NCBI RefSeq assembly: GCF_001618865.1
Contig: NZ_CP015136.1
Location: forward strand, 6,111,001 to 6,175,000
DNA from: Luteitalea pratensis
GTDB lineage: Bacteria; Acidobacteriota; Vicinamibacteria; Vicinamibacterales; Vicinamibacteraceae
Reading direction: 5' to 3'
Length of the DNA: 64,000 nt
The notes beneath the pieces were generated by a model. It made no database searches, had not been told where the DNA came from, and saw only the letters and a list, made by a program, of their open reading frames with translations. The position numbers and the translations under genes are program-made. Positions 56,428 to 64,000 of the stretch are shown here, piece after piece. Position 1 is the first letter of the stretch. Each line of letters starts with the position of its first letter.

Positions 56428-57222
56428 ATGGATCGCAAGGAACACTGGCAAGGGGTGTTCACCACGAAGGGTGAACGGGACGTCAGCTGGTTCGAAGCGT
56501 TGCCGGCGATGTCGCTGCAGATGATGGAGTCGGCAGGTCTGGGTCCCGATACGTGCGTGCTCGACGTCGGCGGCGGCGATTCTCGCCTGGTCGACATCCT
56601 GGCCGCGCGTGGCCTTGATTGCCTCGCGGTGCTGGACGTCTCCGGAGCCGCGCTGCATCGCGCGCAGGAGCGACTGGGCGACCTGGCCGGCGCGTTCACG
56701 TGGATCGAGTCGGACGTCACGGCCGCCTGGTCCTCGAAGCCGATGGACATCTGGCACGACAGGGCGGTGTTCCACTTCCTGACCACGGTCACGGACCGTG
56801 CACAATATCGGGCCCATCTCCTGCAGACCGTGAAGCCGGGAGGCGCCGTGATCATCGCCACGTTCGCACTCGACGGACCGGAACGGTGCAGCGGGCTGCC
56901 TGTCGCCCGCTATTCAGCCGAGACCCTGGCTGAGGAGTTGGGCAGCGAGTTCCGGCTGATCGAAGCGGTGCGCCACGAACACCAGACGCCACGGGGCGCG
57001 ATGCAGCCCTTTGTGTATGCACGCTTTCGCCGAGAGCGCAGCCCGGCGCCCATCCTCGATGGGAAGGATGCAGCAGCGCCGGCGGTGTTCGCCCCACGCG
57101 GTTCCCTCCCGGCTCCTTCACGTACAACTCCGTGGTTCCGTAGAACGTGTCGCGCCGCGGCTCGACAATCGTGGCACTGGAGACCGCCCTCTCGATTCGA
57201 TCGAGGTTGTCGACCGCGATGA
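56428..57222 (+). CDS. Class I SAM-dependent methyltransferase with aberrant C-terminus
   Basis: The first ~200 residues form a typical methyltransferase: GVFTTKGERDVSWFEALPAM, SAM-binding VLDVGGGDSRLVDILAARGL, DIWHDRAVFHFLT, VKPGGAVIIATFALDGPERC, ending QTPRGAMQPFVYARFRRE. GGAAGGAGG lies before the ATG. Relatives stop after YARFRR. Here the frame runs about 60 residues further (SPAPILDGKDAAAPAVF...), antisense to a glyoxalase remnant. The original stop was probably lost in a deletion near 57045. Substrate unknown. Confidence 0.85.
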   Translation: MDRKEHWQGVFTTKGERDVSWFEALPAMSLQMMESAGLGPDTCVLDVGGGDSRLVDILAARGLDCLAVLDVSGAALHRAQERLGDLAGAFTWIESDVTAAWSSKPMDIWHDRAVFHFLTTVTDRAQYRAHLLQTVKPGGAVIIATFALDGPERCSGLPVARYSAETLAEELGSEFRLIEAVRHEHQTPRGAMQPFVYARFRRERSPAPILDGKDAAAPAVFAPRGSLPAPSRTTPWFRRTCRAAARQSWHWRPPSRFDRGCRPR

Positions 57223-57240
57223 AGAGCACGGTCGAGGGGC
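57095..57240 (-). pseudogene. Remnant of a VOC/glyoxalase-superfamily gene
   Basis: Minus-strand text STVLFIAVDNLDRIERAVS, then VEPRRDTFYGTTELYVKEPG and GNRV. This is the end of a vicinal-oxygen-chelate domain (metal ligand Glu in YVKEPGG). Nothing upstream remains because the DUF5916 gene stops at 57244. It is overlapped antisense by the extended methyltransferase frame. Confidence 0.5.
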
Positions 57241-57243
57241 CCA

Positions 57244-59514
57244 CTAGAAGCGAAACTTGTAGGTGCACTTCGCCAGAAGGATCCGGTTCCGAGGCGCCAG
57301 GGTGGGCGACGCGAAGCGATCCCTGATCTCGTCGTACACGAGGTAGATTTCGCTGCCCGGCCGGTACTCCCAGCCCACCAGGAAATTCGCTGACAACTTC
57401 TGGTCGAGGTCGTTCCACTGGATGTACGACTTCACGAACAGATCGGTCGTGAACGCATACAGCACACGGTTGCTGAGCGTCGTCGTGTCGAAGGCGCCCT
57501 CTGGGTGATCGACAATGTTGTGCGTGTAGATCAGGTCGACCGCCAGGTTGGCCGTCGGGTGGACGGTCGTCGAGAACAGCAACTGCCTGCGCTTCCCACC
57601 CCAGTAGTCCATCAGGCTGTAGTCCACGATGCCCGAGACGGGTCGACTGGCGTTGCTCTCGAAGCTCACATCGTGCGACCGATTGGTGTAGTCGCCAGGC
57701 TGGATGGTGATCGGGCCGACCGAGAAGGGAACGACGATGCGTTCGCTGGCCGGAGCGTAGGCATAACCGATCTTGTCGTTGGACTCGAGGGTCAGTTTTG
57801 CCCCGGCCGTGCCTCGCCTTCCCAGGAATGCGTTGTCGTAGAAGGCATCGTATGCAAAGGATCCGGAGTAGATGAGGTTGCGCACACGCTTCCGGTTGAT
57901 CCATTGCGTGTAGCTGGCCTCGGCGGAGGAACGCCGGAGATCGTTCTGCGTCACAAACCCCATCTCCGGGACGAAGTCGGGACCGACGGCGTAGTAGCGG
58001 ACGTCTGCCACGATGTCCCGCTTCGAGTACATGAGGCGCCCGATGCCGAGGCTGTCATTCGTGACGCCCGATGGATTGAAGGTGTGTGCCAGCAGCAGTT
58101 CTCCCTTGAGGGACGGACTGAACCAGAAGTTGCCGTCGAGACCGGCCAGCCGACTGAAATCAGTACCGCTGCTCTGCTTGTTGGTGACGATGGCGCCGAT
58201 GCTGCTGTTGGTGAACAGGTTGCGCTTGACACGGAGCACGCTGTAGTTGGTCGACGGCTCGTGCACGGTGGACGCGGCCGACAGCGACACGTCCGCGCTG
58301 TCGGTCTGCACGTTCATCACGCCCACTGAATAGGGTCCCACTCGACCCGAGAGCTTGGCCGCGGCCAGGATCGGCACTTCCTGCCCATTGGACAGGCCGA
58401 TCCGGCGACTGTAGAACATCATCATCTCTTGTTCGAGGCCAACGGTGAACAGTCCCGCGTCCTCCAGGAAGAAGTCTCGCTTCTCAGGAAAGAAGAGGGG
58501 AAACCGCGTGAAATTGATCACCTCCTGATCGGCTTCCACCTGCGCAAAGTCGGTCCGGATCGAGACGGTCCCCAGGAGGTTCGGCGTGAAGTCGTAGTGG
58601 ATGTCTCCCCCGGCATTGAACCGGGGATCGGATGACGTCGGCCGGTAGCTGCGCTCTCCGCCGGCAAGCACGTAAGGCTCCGCTTCCCATTTGGCGTAGG
58701 CCGCATCGGTCCGGATGCCGATCAACTGGCCGAAGCGCTCGGCCCGCCATGTCGCACGGCCGCCCAGCCACCTGGGGATCGGCGCCCAGTAGTCCGACTC
58801 CTGCTTGCGCCGGATGGCGCGACTGAGCTGCAAACCCCAGGTCAACGGCTGGTCGCCTCCGAACCGCAGCGTGGAGAACGGGATCCGGAACTCGGCGGTC
58901 CAGCCGTCGTCGGTCACCTGCGTCCTGGCCTGCCAGATGCCGTTCCACGCCGTGTTGTACGACCGCGCATCGGTGACGATGCCGTCGCGCCGGGTTCCCA
59001 GGGAGTTGGTCGAGAAGTAGTAGAAGTTCCGATGATCGTGGTAGGTGTCGAGATAGATCCCGACGTAGTCGTCGTTCGAGAGAGGCGCATCGCGGCGCAT
59101 GTCCTGGGCGATGATCCCCTTCGGATTGGCGTCGTGGCAGATGATCCCGAAGTAGAGGGCCCGCTCGTCCTGGACGACGCGGACTTCGGTGTTCTCGGTG
59201 GCCGCGACCCGGTCGAGGGGCGCGTACTGCCAGAACCGTGTCGCCGGCACGGCGTTCTGCCACACCGCCTCGTCAAGGATCCCGTCGACCTTGATGGTCT
59301 CGCCGCCGGGTATGACGTGCACATTCAGCTGGGCAGGCGCAGGCAGGTCGGGACGGTCGTCATCCTGCGCCCACACCGTCGCCGGCACCGCCCCGATCAG
59401 CGCGAGCAGAACCAGCACACCCAGCCGCCGACCTGAACTCGCCGCGCGCCGAAGGCGCACATCGGCGAGTCTTGAAGGTCGACGGCTACAGTCGCCGGCG
59501 GAGCCGTCAGGCAT
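57244..59514 (-). CDS. Outer-membrane-type DUF5916 protein with CBM9-like N-terminal domain
   Basis: The 756-residue protein has a signal segment (RRLGVLVLLALIGAVPATVW), then a carbohydrate-binding-family-9-like domain (ETIKVDGILDEAVWQNAVPA, ALYFGIICHDANPKGIIAQD, NDDYVGIYLDTYHDHRNFYY). A long beta-rich DUF5916 region follows, ending in alternating hydrophobic strands and a terminal Phe (LLAKCTYKFRF), typical of outer-membrane beta-barrels. The start at ATG 59514 is uncertain; a GTG closer to the signal is possible. It lies downstream of the sigma factor gene. Confidence 0.85.
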   Translation of the reverse strand: MPDGSAGDCSRRPSRLADVRLRRAASSGRRLGVLVLLALIGAVPATVWAQDDDRPDLPAPAQLNVHVIPGGETIKVDGILDEAVWQNAVPATRFWQYAPLDRVAATENTEVRVVQDERALYFGIICHDANPKGIIAQDMRRDAPLSNDDYVGIYLDTYHDHRNFYYFSTNSLGTRRDGIVTDARSYNTAWNGIWQARTQVTDDGWTAEFRIPFSTLRFGGDQPLTWGLQLSRAIRRKQESDYWAPIPRWLGGRATWRAERFGQLIGIRTDAAYAKWEAEPYVLAGGERSYRPTSSDPRFNAGGDIHYDFTPNLLGTVSIRTDFAQVEADQEVINFTRFPLFFPEKRDFFLEDAGLFTVGLEQEMMMFYSRRIGLSNGQEVPILAAAKLSGRVGPYSVGVMNVQTDSADVSLSAASTVHEPSTNYSVLRVKRNLFTNSSIGAIVTNKQSSGTDFSRLAGLDGNFWFSPSLKGELLLAHTFNPSGVTNDSLGIGRLMYSKRDIVADVRYYAVGPDFVPEMGFVTQNDLRRSSAEASYTQWINRKRVRNLIYSGSFAYDAFYDNAFLGRRGTAGAKLTLESNDKIGYAYAPASERIVVPFSVGPITIQPGDYTNRSHDVSFESNASRPVSGIVDYSLMDYWGGKRRQLLFSTTVHPTANLAVDLIYTHNIVDHPEGAFDTTTLSNRVLYAFTTDLFVKSYIQWNDLDQKLSANFLVGWEYRPGSEIYLVYDEIRDRFASPTLAPRNRILLAKCTYKFRF

Positions 59515-59764
59515 CGGCAGCAGCTCGGGGCCACAGAGTGAGCCCGCGTGGGGCCGGCCGGCACAGGACGGACAGTGGTCGTGCGTGGAGATGGCATCGT
59601 GCGATATCAGCACGGGGCGGGATGGGGGCTGGTGCCGTAGGTGTGCTCGCTGCTCATGATTCCGGGTACGCCCTGGAGGGTGGCGGATACGCATCGCCGC
59701 GCCTGGCGTCGCAGAGCGGCGTGACCACCCTGGCAAGGATAGTCGCATCGACGGAAGCGATGCA

Positions 59765-60337
59765 TCACACCTCCGGCTTTCTCGTCAGCTCCCCATACAG
59801 CCACGCCCGCGCGGCGGTCCAGTCGCGCTCGACGGTGGCAATCGAGATGTCGAGGACCTGGCCGATCTCGTGCAGCGACAGGCCGGCGAAAAAGCGCATT
59901 TCGGCGACGCGTCCCTTGCGAGGATCGAATTCGGAGAGTCGCGTGAGCGCCCGATCCAGATCGAGGATCTCCACGTCCCGCGCCGCGAACCCGGCCACGT
60001 CCTCGTCGAGCGTCAGCCGCTTCCACTGGCCGGAGCGCTTGTTCATCTTGCCGGCGCGCGCGTGGTCCACGAGGATGCGCCGCATCATCCGGGAGGCGAT
60101 TGCAAAGAACTGCGCCCGGTTGATCCACGCCGCACGCGTCTGATCGACGAGCCGCAGGTACGCTTCGTGGACGAGCGCCGTGGCCTGGAGGGTGTGGCCG
60201 GTTCGCTCGTGCCGGAGATGGGCGGCGGCGCGACGCCGGAGCTCGTTGTAGACGAGCGGCATCAGTTCCTCGCGCGCCGCGTCGTCTCCGCTGGTCCAGG
60301 CCTGCAGCAGAGCGGTGACGTCGTCGCGAGGCTTCAT
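59765..60337 (-). CDS. RNA polymerase sigma factor, ECF-like TIGR02999 family (second copy)
   Basis: A 190-residue paralogue of the sigma factor at 8623: region 2 (VTALLQAWTSGDDAAREELM to INRAQFFAIASRMMRRILVD) and region 4 (RKGRVAEMRFFAGLSLHEIG, ISIATVERDWTAARAWLYGE). Its ATG overlaps the stop of the kinase/propeller gene in ATGA, so here the sigma gene follows the kinase instead of preceding it. It presumably drives a local regulon, perhaps including the DUF5916 gene downstream. Confidence 0.88.
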   Translation of the reverse strand: MKPRDDVTALLQAWTSGDDAAREELMPLVYNELRRRAAAHLRHERTGHTLQATALVHEAYLRLVDQTRAAWINRAQFFAIASRMMRRILVDHARAGKMNKRSGQWKRLTLDEDVAGFAARDVEILDLDRALTRLSEFDPRKGRVAEMRFFAGLSLHEIGQVLDISIATVERDWTAARAWLYGELTRKPEV

Positions 60338-61761
60338 GGCGACTCGCGCGCGAGCAACTCTGGAAGACGCAACCGGCTCGTGGGCGTCTGACGGCCGAAC
60401 AGGTCCAGCACGTTGATCAACAGCGTGACGGAGCGGTCGGGTCTCTGCCCTGGCGATACGTACCGGACGATGGCGGCGACGCGACTCGCATCGGACGCAA
60501 CCGAGTAGTACCTGATCTCGTTCCGGTTGTCGATCGGCTGTGTCGACCAGACGCGTGGCTTCTCGGGCACGAATCGATCAGCGTCTACCGAGTACGGCGT
60601 CATCCTGATCAGGCCGTCCGGGCCCTGGAAGAACAACTCCTGTGAGTCGCGTGACCACTGGGGATAGTCGCCGCCGCCGGTCGAGACTTGCCACTTGCGC
60701 CCGTCGTCGGGGAACGCCCGGACGTAGATCTCACGGCGCTCCGAGTCGTTCGAGGAATAGGCCACCCATCGGCCGTCAACCGAGAACGTGATCTCCCGTT
60801 CGTCGAACGGCGTGATGAGGAAGGGTTCCGGCGTCGATGCACGAAGCCCAGAGCCGTCGATACGCACCGGTACGGTCCACAGGTTCCAGGACTCCCGCCC
60901 TGAAGCATTGAGCGCCTGGAACGACAGGCGTTGACCGTCACCGCTGAACGACAACGGCATCTGTACGTGGTTCGTCCTCGTCAGCGCCTGCGGCGGGGTG
61001 CCGCCGTGGGACCGGACCCACGAGAGACCCTCCGCGTGGCGGAAGACGATGAAGCGGTCGTTTGGCGTCCAGAGGGGAAGGGACGCGTCCATCGCCAGGC
61101 GCGTACGAGTCTCGCGGCCGATGTCGTGGATCCACACATCGCCACCGAGGACGAACGCGAGCCGGGTGCCGTCGTGCGAGAGATTGAGCCACTCGTACCC
61201 CCCAGGCTCGGCCAGCAATGGCCGGATCGGGCCCGACTTGTCGAGCCAGTTCACGGTCGCCTGATCCTGGACCCGGTACACCCACGTCCCCGTCCGTGAG
61301 GTATCGAAGCTGGCGAATCCGAAACCGTCGGTGGACGCCACCTGCTCCAGAATCGGGACCGCTGTGCCGCGAAGTTCGAGTCGATCCGGATCGAACGCCG
61401 CAGCAAATATCGACGAACCTCGCCGGAACACGAGGTAGTCCGTCCCATCTGCGTCCTGAATGAACCGCCCGAAACTGGCATTCTCCAGTAGCGTCTTTCG
61501 ACGGCCGTCGGCGAGCGACAGGACGTCGATGCGTGCCTTGTCGAACCACGTTGGCAGCGTGTGGCTGGTGAACAGCAGGACGTTCCGGCCCGGCAATCGC
61601 TGCGGCCAGCGATGGGTGACCTCACCCGGCGCGAGTCGCGTGAGTGGTTCCGGCGTTCCCCCCGCCGCCTGAACTCGAGACAGGCCCTCGAGTTGTCCAG
61701 TGCAGCGACGATGACGTCGTCTTCGCCCCAGGTGCCGCCGCGCCCGGCGGGAGCGTCGCAA
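60334..61761 (-). CDS. WD40/TolB-type beta-propeller half of a frameshifted kinase
   Basis: Meaningful from about 61700 ([20 protein letters not shown]) to the stop at 60334. Beta-propeller repeats include [60 protein letters not shown] and REIYVRAFPDDGRKWQVSTG. In the intact family this is the extracytoplasmic sensor of a Ser/Thr kinase. The upstream piece is in another frame (61251-62957). The first ~22 residues of the open frame are shadow sequence. Confidence 0.8.
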   Translation of the reverse strand: MRRSRRARRHLGRRRRHRRCTGQLEGLSRVQAAGGTPEPLTRLAPGEVTHRWPQRLPGRNVLLFTSHTLPTWFDKARIDVLSLADGRRKTLLENASFGRFIQDADGTDYLVFRRGSSIFAAAFDPDRLELRGTAVPILEQVASTDGFGFASFDTSRTGTWVYRVQDQATVNWLDKSGPIRPLLAEPGGYEWLNLSHDGTRLAFVLGGDVWIHDIGRETRTRLAMDASLPLWTPNDRFIVFRHAEGLSWVRSHGGTPPQALTRTNHVQMPLSFSGDGQRLSFQALNASGRESWNLWTVPVRIDGSGLRASTPEPFLITPFDEREITFSVDGRWVAYSSNDSERREIYVRAFPDDGRKWQVSTGGGDYPQWSRDSQELFFQGPDGLIRMTPYSVDADRFVPEKPRVWSTQPIDNRNEIRYYSVASDASRVAAIVRYVSPGQRPDRSVTLLINVLDLFGRQTPTSRLRLPELLARESP

Positions 61762-62957
61762 ATCGTTACGACGGAGCCGCCATTTAGACTGATGCGTTTG
61801 AGCTTGTCCTGGGCGAAGAACGCGAGAGACGAGCTGTCAGGAGAGAAGAAGAAGCTCAGGGCACCGTCAGTGCCCTCGAGCGCGATCGAGGTGGACTGAT
61901 CGAGCCGCCGCGTGTACAAGCGGCCGTTGGACATGAAGACCAGCCGCTCACCGTTGGGCGAAATGCCGACGTCTGGTCCCGCCTGCGATCGCGACAACTC
62001 CACGCCCAGGTCGACGTCGAGACGCATGACGGCCGGCACGACGACTGCCGCGGCTGCCGTTCGCCAGCGCCGTGGCGTGACGAGGCCACGCGACACGAGC
62101 GGCATGCCGGGCTGTTGGACGCCGTCAACGTGCGGCAGTGCCCGGGCCGGCGGCGTCGAGCGCGCCGCCAGGGCCTCTTCGATCTCTAGCCGTGCATCCC
62201 CGAGGTCGCGCAACCGTCGCGCATGATCCTTCTCGAGGCACCGCTGGGTCAGACGGCGGATGGCTGCCGGTGTCGCCTCAGGCAGCGAACTCCACGCCGG
62301 TTCGTGTTCGATCACGGCCGCCAGCGTGTCGGTCACCGTCTCGCCGTCGAAGGCGGCGCGGCCGGCGAGTATCTCGTACATCACGCACCCGAACGACCAG
62401 ACATCGGTGCGTTTGTCCACCGGCCTGCCCCGCGCCTGCTCGGGACTCATGTAGGCCGGCGTGCCGGCGACCAGGCCTTCCCGCGTTCCGGCCAGCGACG
62501 GGGACGGCGTGGGCGCAGGCGTGCCGTCCCGCGCCGTCAGCTTCGCCAGGCCGAAGTCGAGGACCTTGACGGCCCCGTCTGGGGTGATCTTGATGTTGGC
62601 AGGCTTCAGGTCGCGATGGACGATGCCGCGGTCGTGCGCGCACTCCAGCGCCAGCGCGATCTGGCACGCCAGCCGCAGCGCTTCGTCCACCGGCAGCGGG
62701 CCACGCTCGAGTCGTTCAGCGAGCGTCTCGCCCTCCACCAGCTCGAGCACGAGCCCGCGCCGTCCGTCGGCCTGCGCGAGCCCGTGAATCGTCGCGATGT
62801 GCGGGTGGTTCAGTTGGGACGGCCAGGGCGTTGGCGGCGTGCGCGGCGGGGCTGCCTCGACGACGCTGCCCTGCAGGGGCTCCGTCTGGTCGCCGCTCGC
62901 GTTCACACCAGTCGACATCAACACCACCACTCCCACGGTCATCAGCATCCGTCGCAT
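61251..62957 (-). CDS. Ser/Thr kinase lacking its N-lobe, with a grafted signal peptide
   Basis: From ATG 62957 the frame encodes a signal-peptide-like start ([20 protein letters not shown]) and a linker. It then enters a kinase domain in the middle, at [20 protein letters not shown]. The glycine loop, the ATP-binding lysine and the alpha-C glutamate are missing; [18 protein letters not shown] and SPEQARG are present. After the kinase come the membrane region ([20 protein letters not shown]) and the first propeller blades ([17 protein letters not shown]) until the frame is lost near 61690. It is a pseudokinase or a dead gene produced by a deletion. Confidence 0.75.
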   Translation of the reverse strand: MRRMLMTVGVVVLMSTGVNASGDQTEPLQGSVVEAAPPRTPPTPWPSQLNHPHIATIHGLAQADGRRGLVLELVEGETLAERLERGPLPVDEALRLACQIALALECAHDRGIVHRDLKPANIKITPDGAVKVLDFGLAKLTARDGTPAPTPSPSLAGTREGLVAGTPAYMSPEQARGRPVDKRTDVWSFGCVMYEILAGRAAFDGETVTDTLAAVIEHEPAWSSLPEATPAAIRRLTQRCLEKDHARRLRDLGDARLEIEEALAARSTPPARALPHVDGVQQPGMPLVSRGLVTPRRWRTAAAAVVVPAVMRLDVDLGVELSRSQAGPDVGISPNGERLVFMSNGRLYTRRLDQSTSIALEGTDGALSFFFSPDSSSLAFFAQDKLKRISLNGGSVVTICDAPAGRGGTWGEDDVIVAALDNSRACLEFRRRGERRNHSRDSRRVRSPIAGRSDCRAGTSCCSPATRCQRGSTRHASTSCRSPTAVERRYWRMPVSGGSFRTQMGRTTSCSGEVRRYLLRRSIRIDSNFAAQRSRFWSRWRPPTVSDSPASIPHGRGRGCTGSRIRRP

Positions 62958-63033
62958 CGCCCTCGCTCCTCGAGAGGCCAGGGGTCGGCCTCCTGAGCGC
63001 GACGCGAGAAGATGCCGGGGACTTGCCACGGAC

Positions 63034-63423
63034 CTGCGTGAATTTGTAGAGCTGGCGTGGAATCACTCGCCAAGTTTTCGCGATCAATGCCGGCAACTCG
63101 GTGCGGCACGCGCCATGGTGATCGTGCGGTCGTCACAAGAGACAACCAGGGCAGGGGCGCGAATTGGGCGTTCCGCGGACGGTGTGACGGTGGCGCACGT
63201 CAGCGTGCGTCGAAGCCGCGACGCCATCGAGCTCATTGCCCACGAACTCGAACATGTGCTGGAGCACCTCGAGGGCGTGACGTTCCTCGACGTCAAGCGA
63301 CCTGGCTCGGGGATCTCGCTTTCTGGCGGCGCGTTCGAGACCAGGCGAGCCGACGATTCCGGCCGCCGCGTCGCTGCGGAGGTGCGCACGGCAACTCGAG
63401 CGCACGCAGGAAGCAGGAGATGA
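63034..63423 (+). CDS. HELEH-motif protein, start truncated or unusual
   Basis: Coding-like text begins near 63030 (REFVELAWNHSPSFRDQCRQ), continues through VTVAHVSVRRSRDAIELIAH and ELEHVLEHLEGVTFLDV, and ends with SGISLSGGAFETRRAD. HELEH fits the HExxH zinc-protease signature. Related hypotheticals in Acidobacteria keep this His-Glu-x-x-His and the GAFETRRA tail. No ATG/GTG/TTG lies in frame between 62950 and 63115. The start may be CTG 63034 or ATG 63115, or the real N-terminus was removed by the deletion that also created the kinase chimera. Protease activity is unproven. Confidence 0.5.
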   Translation: MREFVELAWNHSPSFRDQCRQLGAARAMVIVRSSQETTRAGARIGRSADGVTVAHVSVRRSRDAIELIAHELEHVLEHLEGVTFLDVKRPGSGISLSGGAFETRRADDSGRRVAAEVRTATRAHAGSRR

Positions 63424-63449
63424 GGCGCTGCGCGGGGCTCATCCCATCC

Positions 63450-64000
63450 CTACTTTCCTGGCGGAGGCACGCGCCATTTCAGGCCCCCGAACCAGCCATC
63501 GACGACCACGATCGGCGCCCGCGTGGCGTTCGGATCGGGCTCCCTGTCCTTGAGCATCAGGAAGCGCTGGCCGTCGCGAGAGACGTCGTAGTGGCGTGCT
63601 GGATTGGACTCGGCATACGTCGTATGGAAAATCGTCGACGGCCTGCCGTGGACGAACGTCGGACCAGAGGTCTGGACAGGCACTGTCGTCAGCGCACCTG
63701 ATTCGTCGAGGTAGAACAACTCGAGGCCGTTCCGGGCCCACACGGCTCGTGTCCCCCCTCCCTTCGAGATCTGCCAGCGGTTGCGATCCGCCTCTGGAAA
63801 CGGCCGCACGTAGATCTCCTTCCGCCCGGATTCTTCCGACTCGTACGACAGGTATCGACCATCCGGCGAGACTTCGCCAAACCCCCCTGGGATACGGACG
63901 CTGGCCACTGATGGCGCCGGCGGCTGCATGAGACCACCTGCGCCACCGGCCCCCGGTCGTACGGCCGTGGCTGTCAGTGGGAACGTGACGACGTCGGAGG
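63450..64000 (-). CDS. C-terminal beta-propeller part of another kinase/TolB-like protein, cut by window edge
   Basis: The open frame extends to the right edge of the window, so the start lies outside. Propeller text: VSPDGRYLSYESEESGRKEI, YVRPFPEADRNRWQISKGGG, HYDVSRDGQRFLMLKDREPD. It ends with VVDGWFGGLKWRVPPPGK, the standard end of acidobacterial Ser/Thr kinases with a WD40 sensor. An internal ATG at 63929 is not the start because the frame stays coding upstream (DVVTFPLTATAVRPGAGG). Confidence 0.75.
   Translation of the reverse strand, partial: SDVVTFPLTATAVRPGAGGAGGLMQPPAPSVASVRIPGGFGEVSPDGRYLSYESEESGRKEIYVRPFPEADRNRWQISKGGGTRAVWARNGLELFYLDESGALTTVPVQTSGPTFVHGRPSTIFHTTYAESNPARHYDVSRDGQRFLMLKDREPDPNATRAPIVVVDGWFGGLKWRVPPPGK

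Noticed and set aside
63929-64000. ATG at 63929 as the start of the last gene
   Set aside because: The frame remains open and propeller-like up to the window edge, and the protein family starts hundreds of residues earlier.

Overview
The window looks like a piece of chromosome from a high-GC Acidobacteriota of the Vicinamibacteria/Luteitalea type. This is an inference from gene content. The window has two RNA polymerase sigma factors of the TIGR02999 family paired with Ser/Thr kinases, an ADOP-type permease, several PQQ/sorbosone-type sugar dehydrogenases (one fused to cytochrome c), a DUF5916 outer-membrane protein, and many secreted esterases and glycosidases. I see no rRNA, no complete tRNA and no CRISPR array.

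Left third (1-23 kb): an accessory, decaying region. It starts with a periplasmic amidohydrolase, then HicAB and an orphan DUF433 antitoxin-like gene. Next comes a two-gene cassette of a Fic protein plus a 66-residue DUF1778/TacA-like tail. That cassette lies against the remains of an integrative element made of a winged-helix protein, an excisionase and a tyrosine integrase. The DUF433 / tail / fic / element set occurs again at 12.4-17.0 kb, and a third element remnant lies at 21.7-23.0 kb. All three remnants carry different internal deletions but share the same end sequences, and one of them truncates a sugar dehydrogenase gene. Between the copies lie a sigma factor/kinase-TPR pair (8.6-12.2 kb, kinase frame broken) and an intact pyruvate carboxylase (17.8-21.2 kb).

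Middle (23-31 kb): an arabinan/arabinoxylan utilisation cluster. A LacI-type regulator precedes a secreted GH51 arabinofuranosidase, a CE1 esterase, a GH43 arabinanase with a ricin-type lectin tail and a secreted beta-sandwich protein. A second CE1 feruloyl-esterase-like gene is divergent. At 30.7-33.8 kb genes are visibly scrambled: a broken membrane protein, a phosphodiesterase with permuted domain order, and an AraC/aldo-keto-reductase chimera. Then come a heterodimeric ABC exporter and an ADOP permease (33.8-39.9 kb).

Right half (40-64 kb): mostly secreted catabolic enzymes, including a Tat-exported protein, an M19 dipeptidase, a cupin, a DUF1080 protein, a class C beta-lactamase-like protein, a GNAT, a Gfo/Idh/MocA oxidoreductase, two PQQ-type dehydrogenases, a haem/HhH protein, two alpha/beta hydrolases and a methyltransferase. 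It ends with a second sigma/kinase locus, with gene order reversed and the kinase lacking its N-lobe, and the tail of a further kinase/propeller gene cut by the window edge. Many genes here carry single-base frameshifts or survive only as fragments. This points either to real genome decay or to uncorrected sequencing indels.
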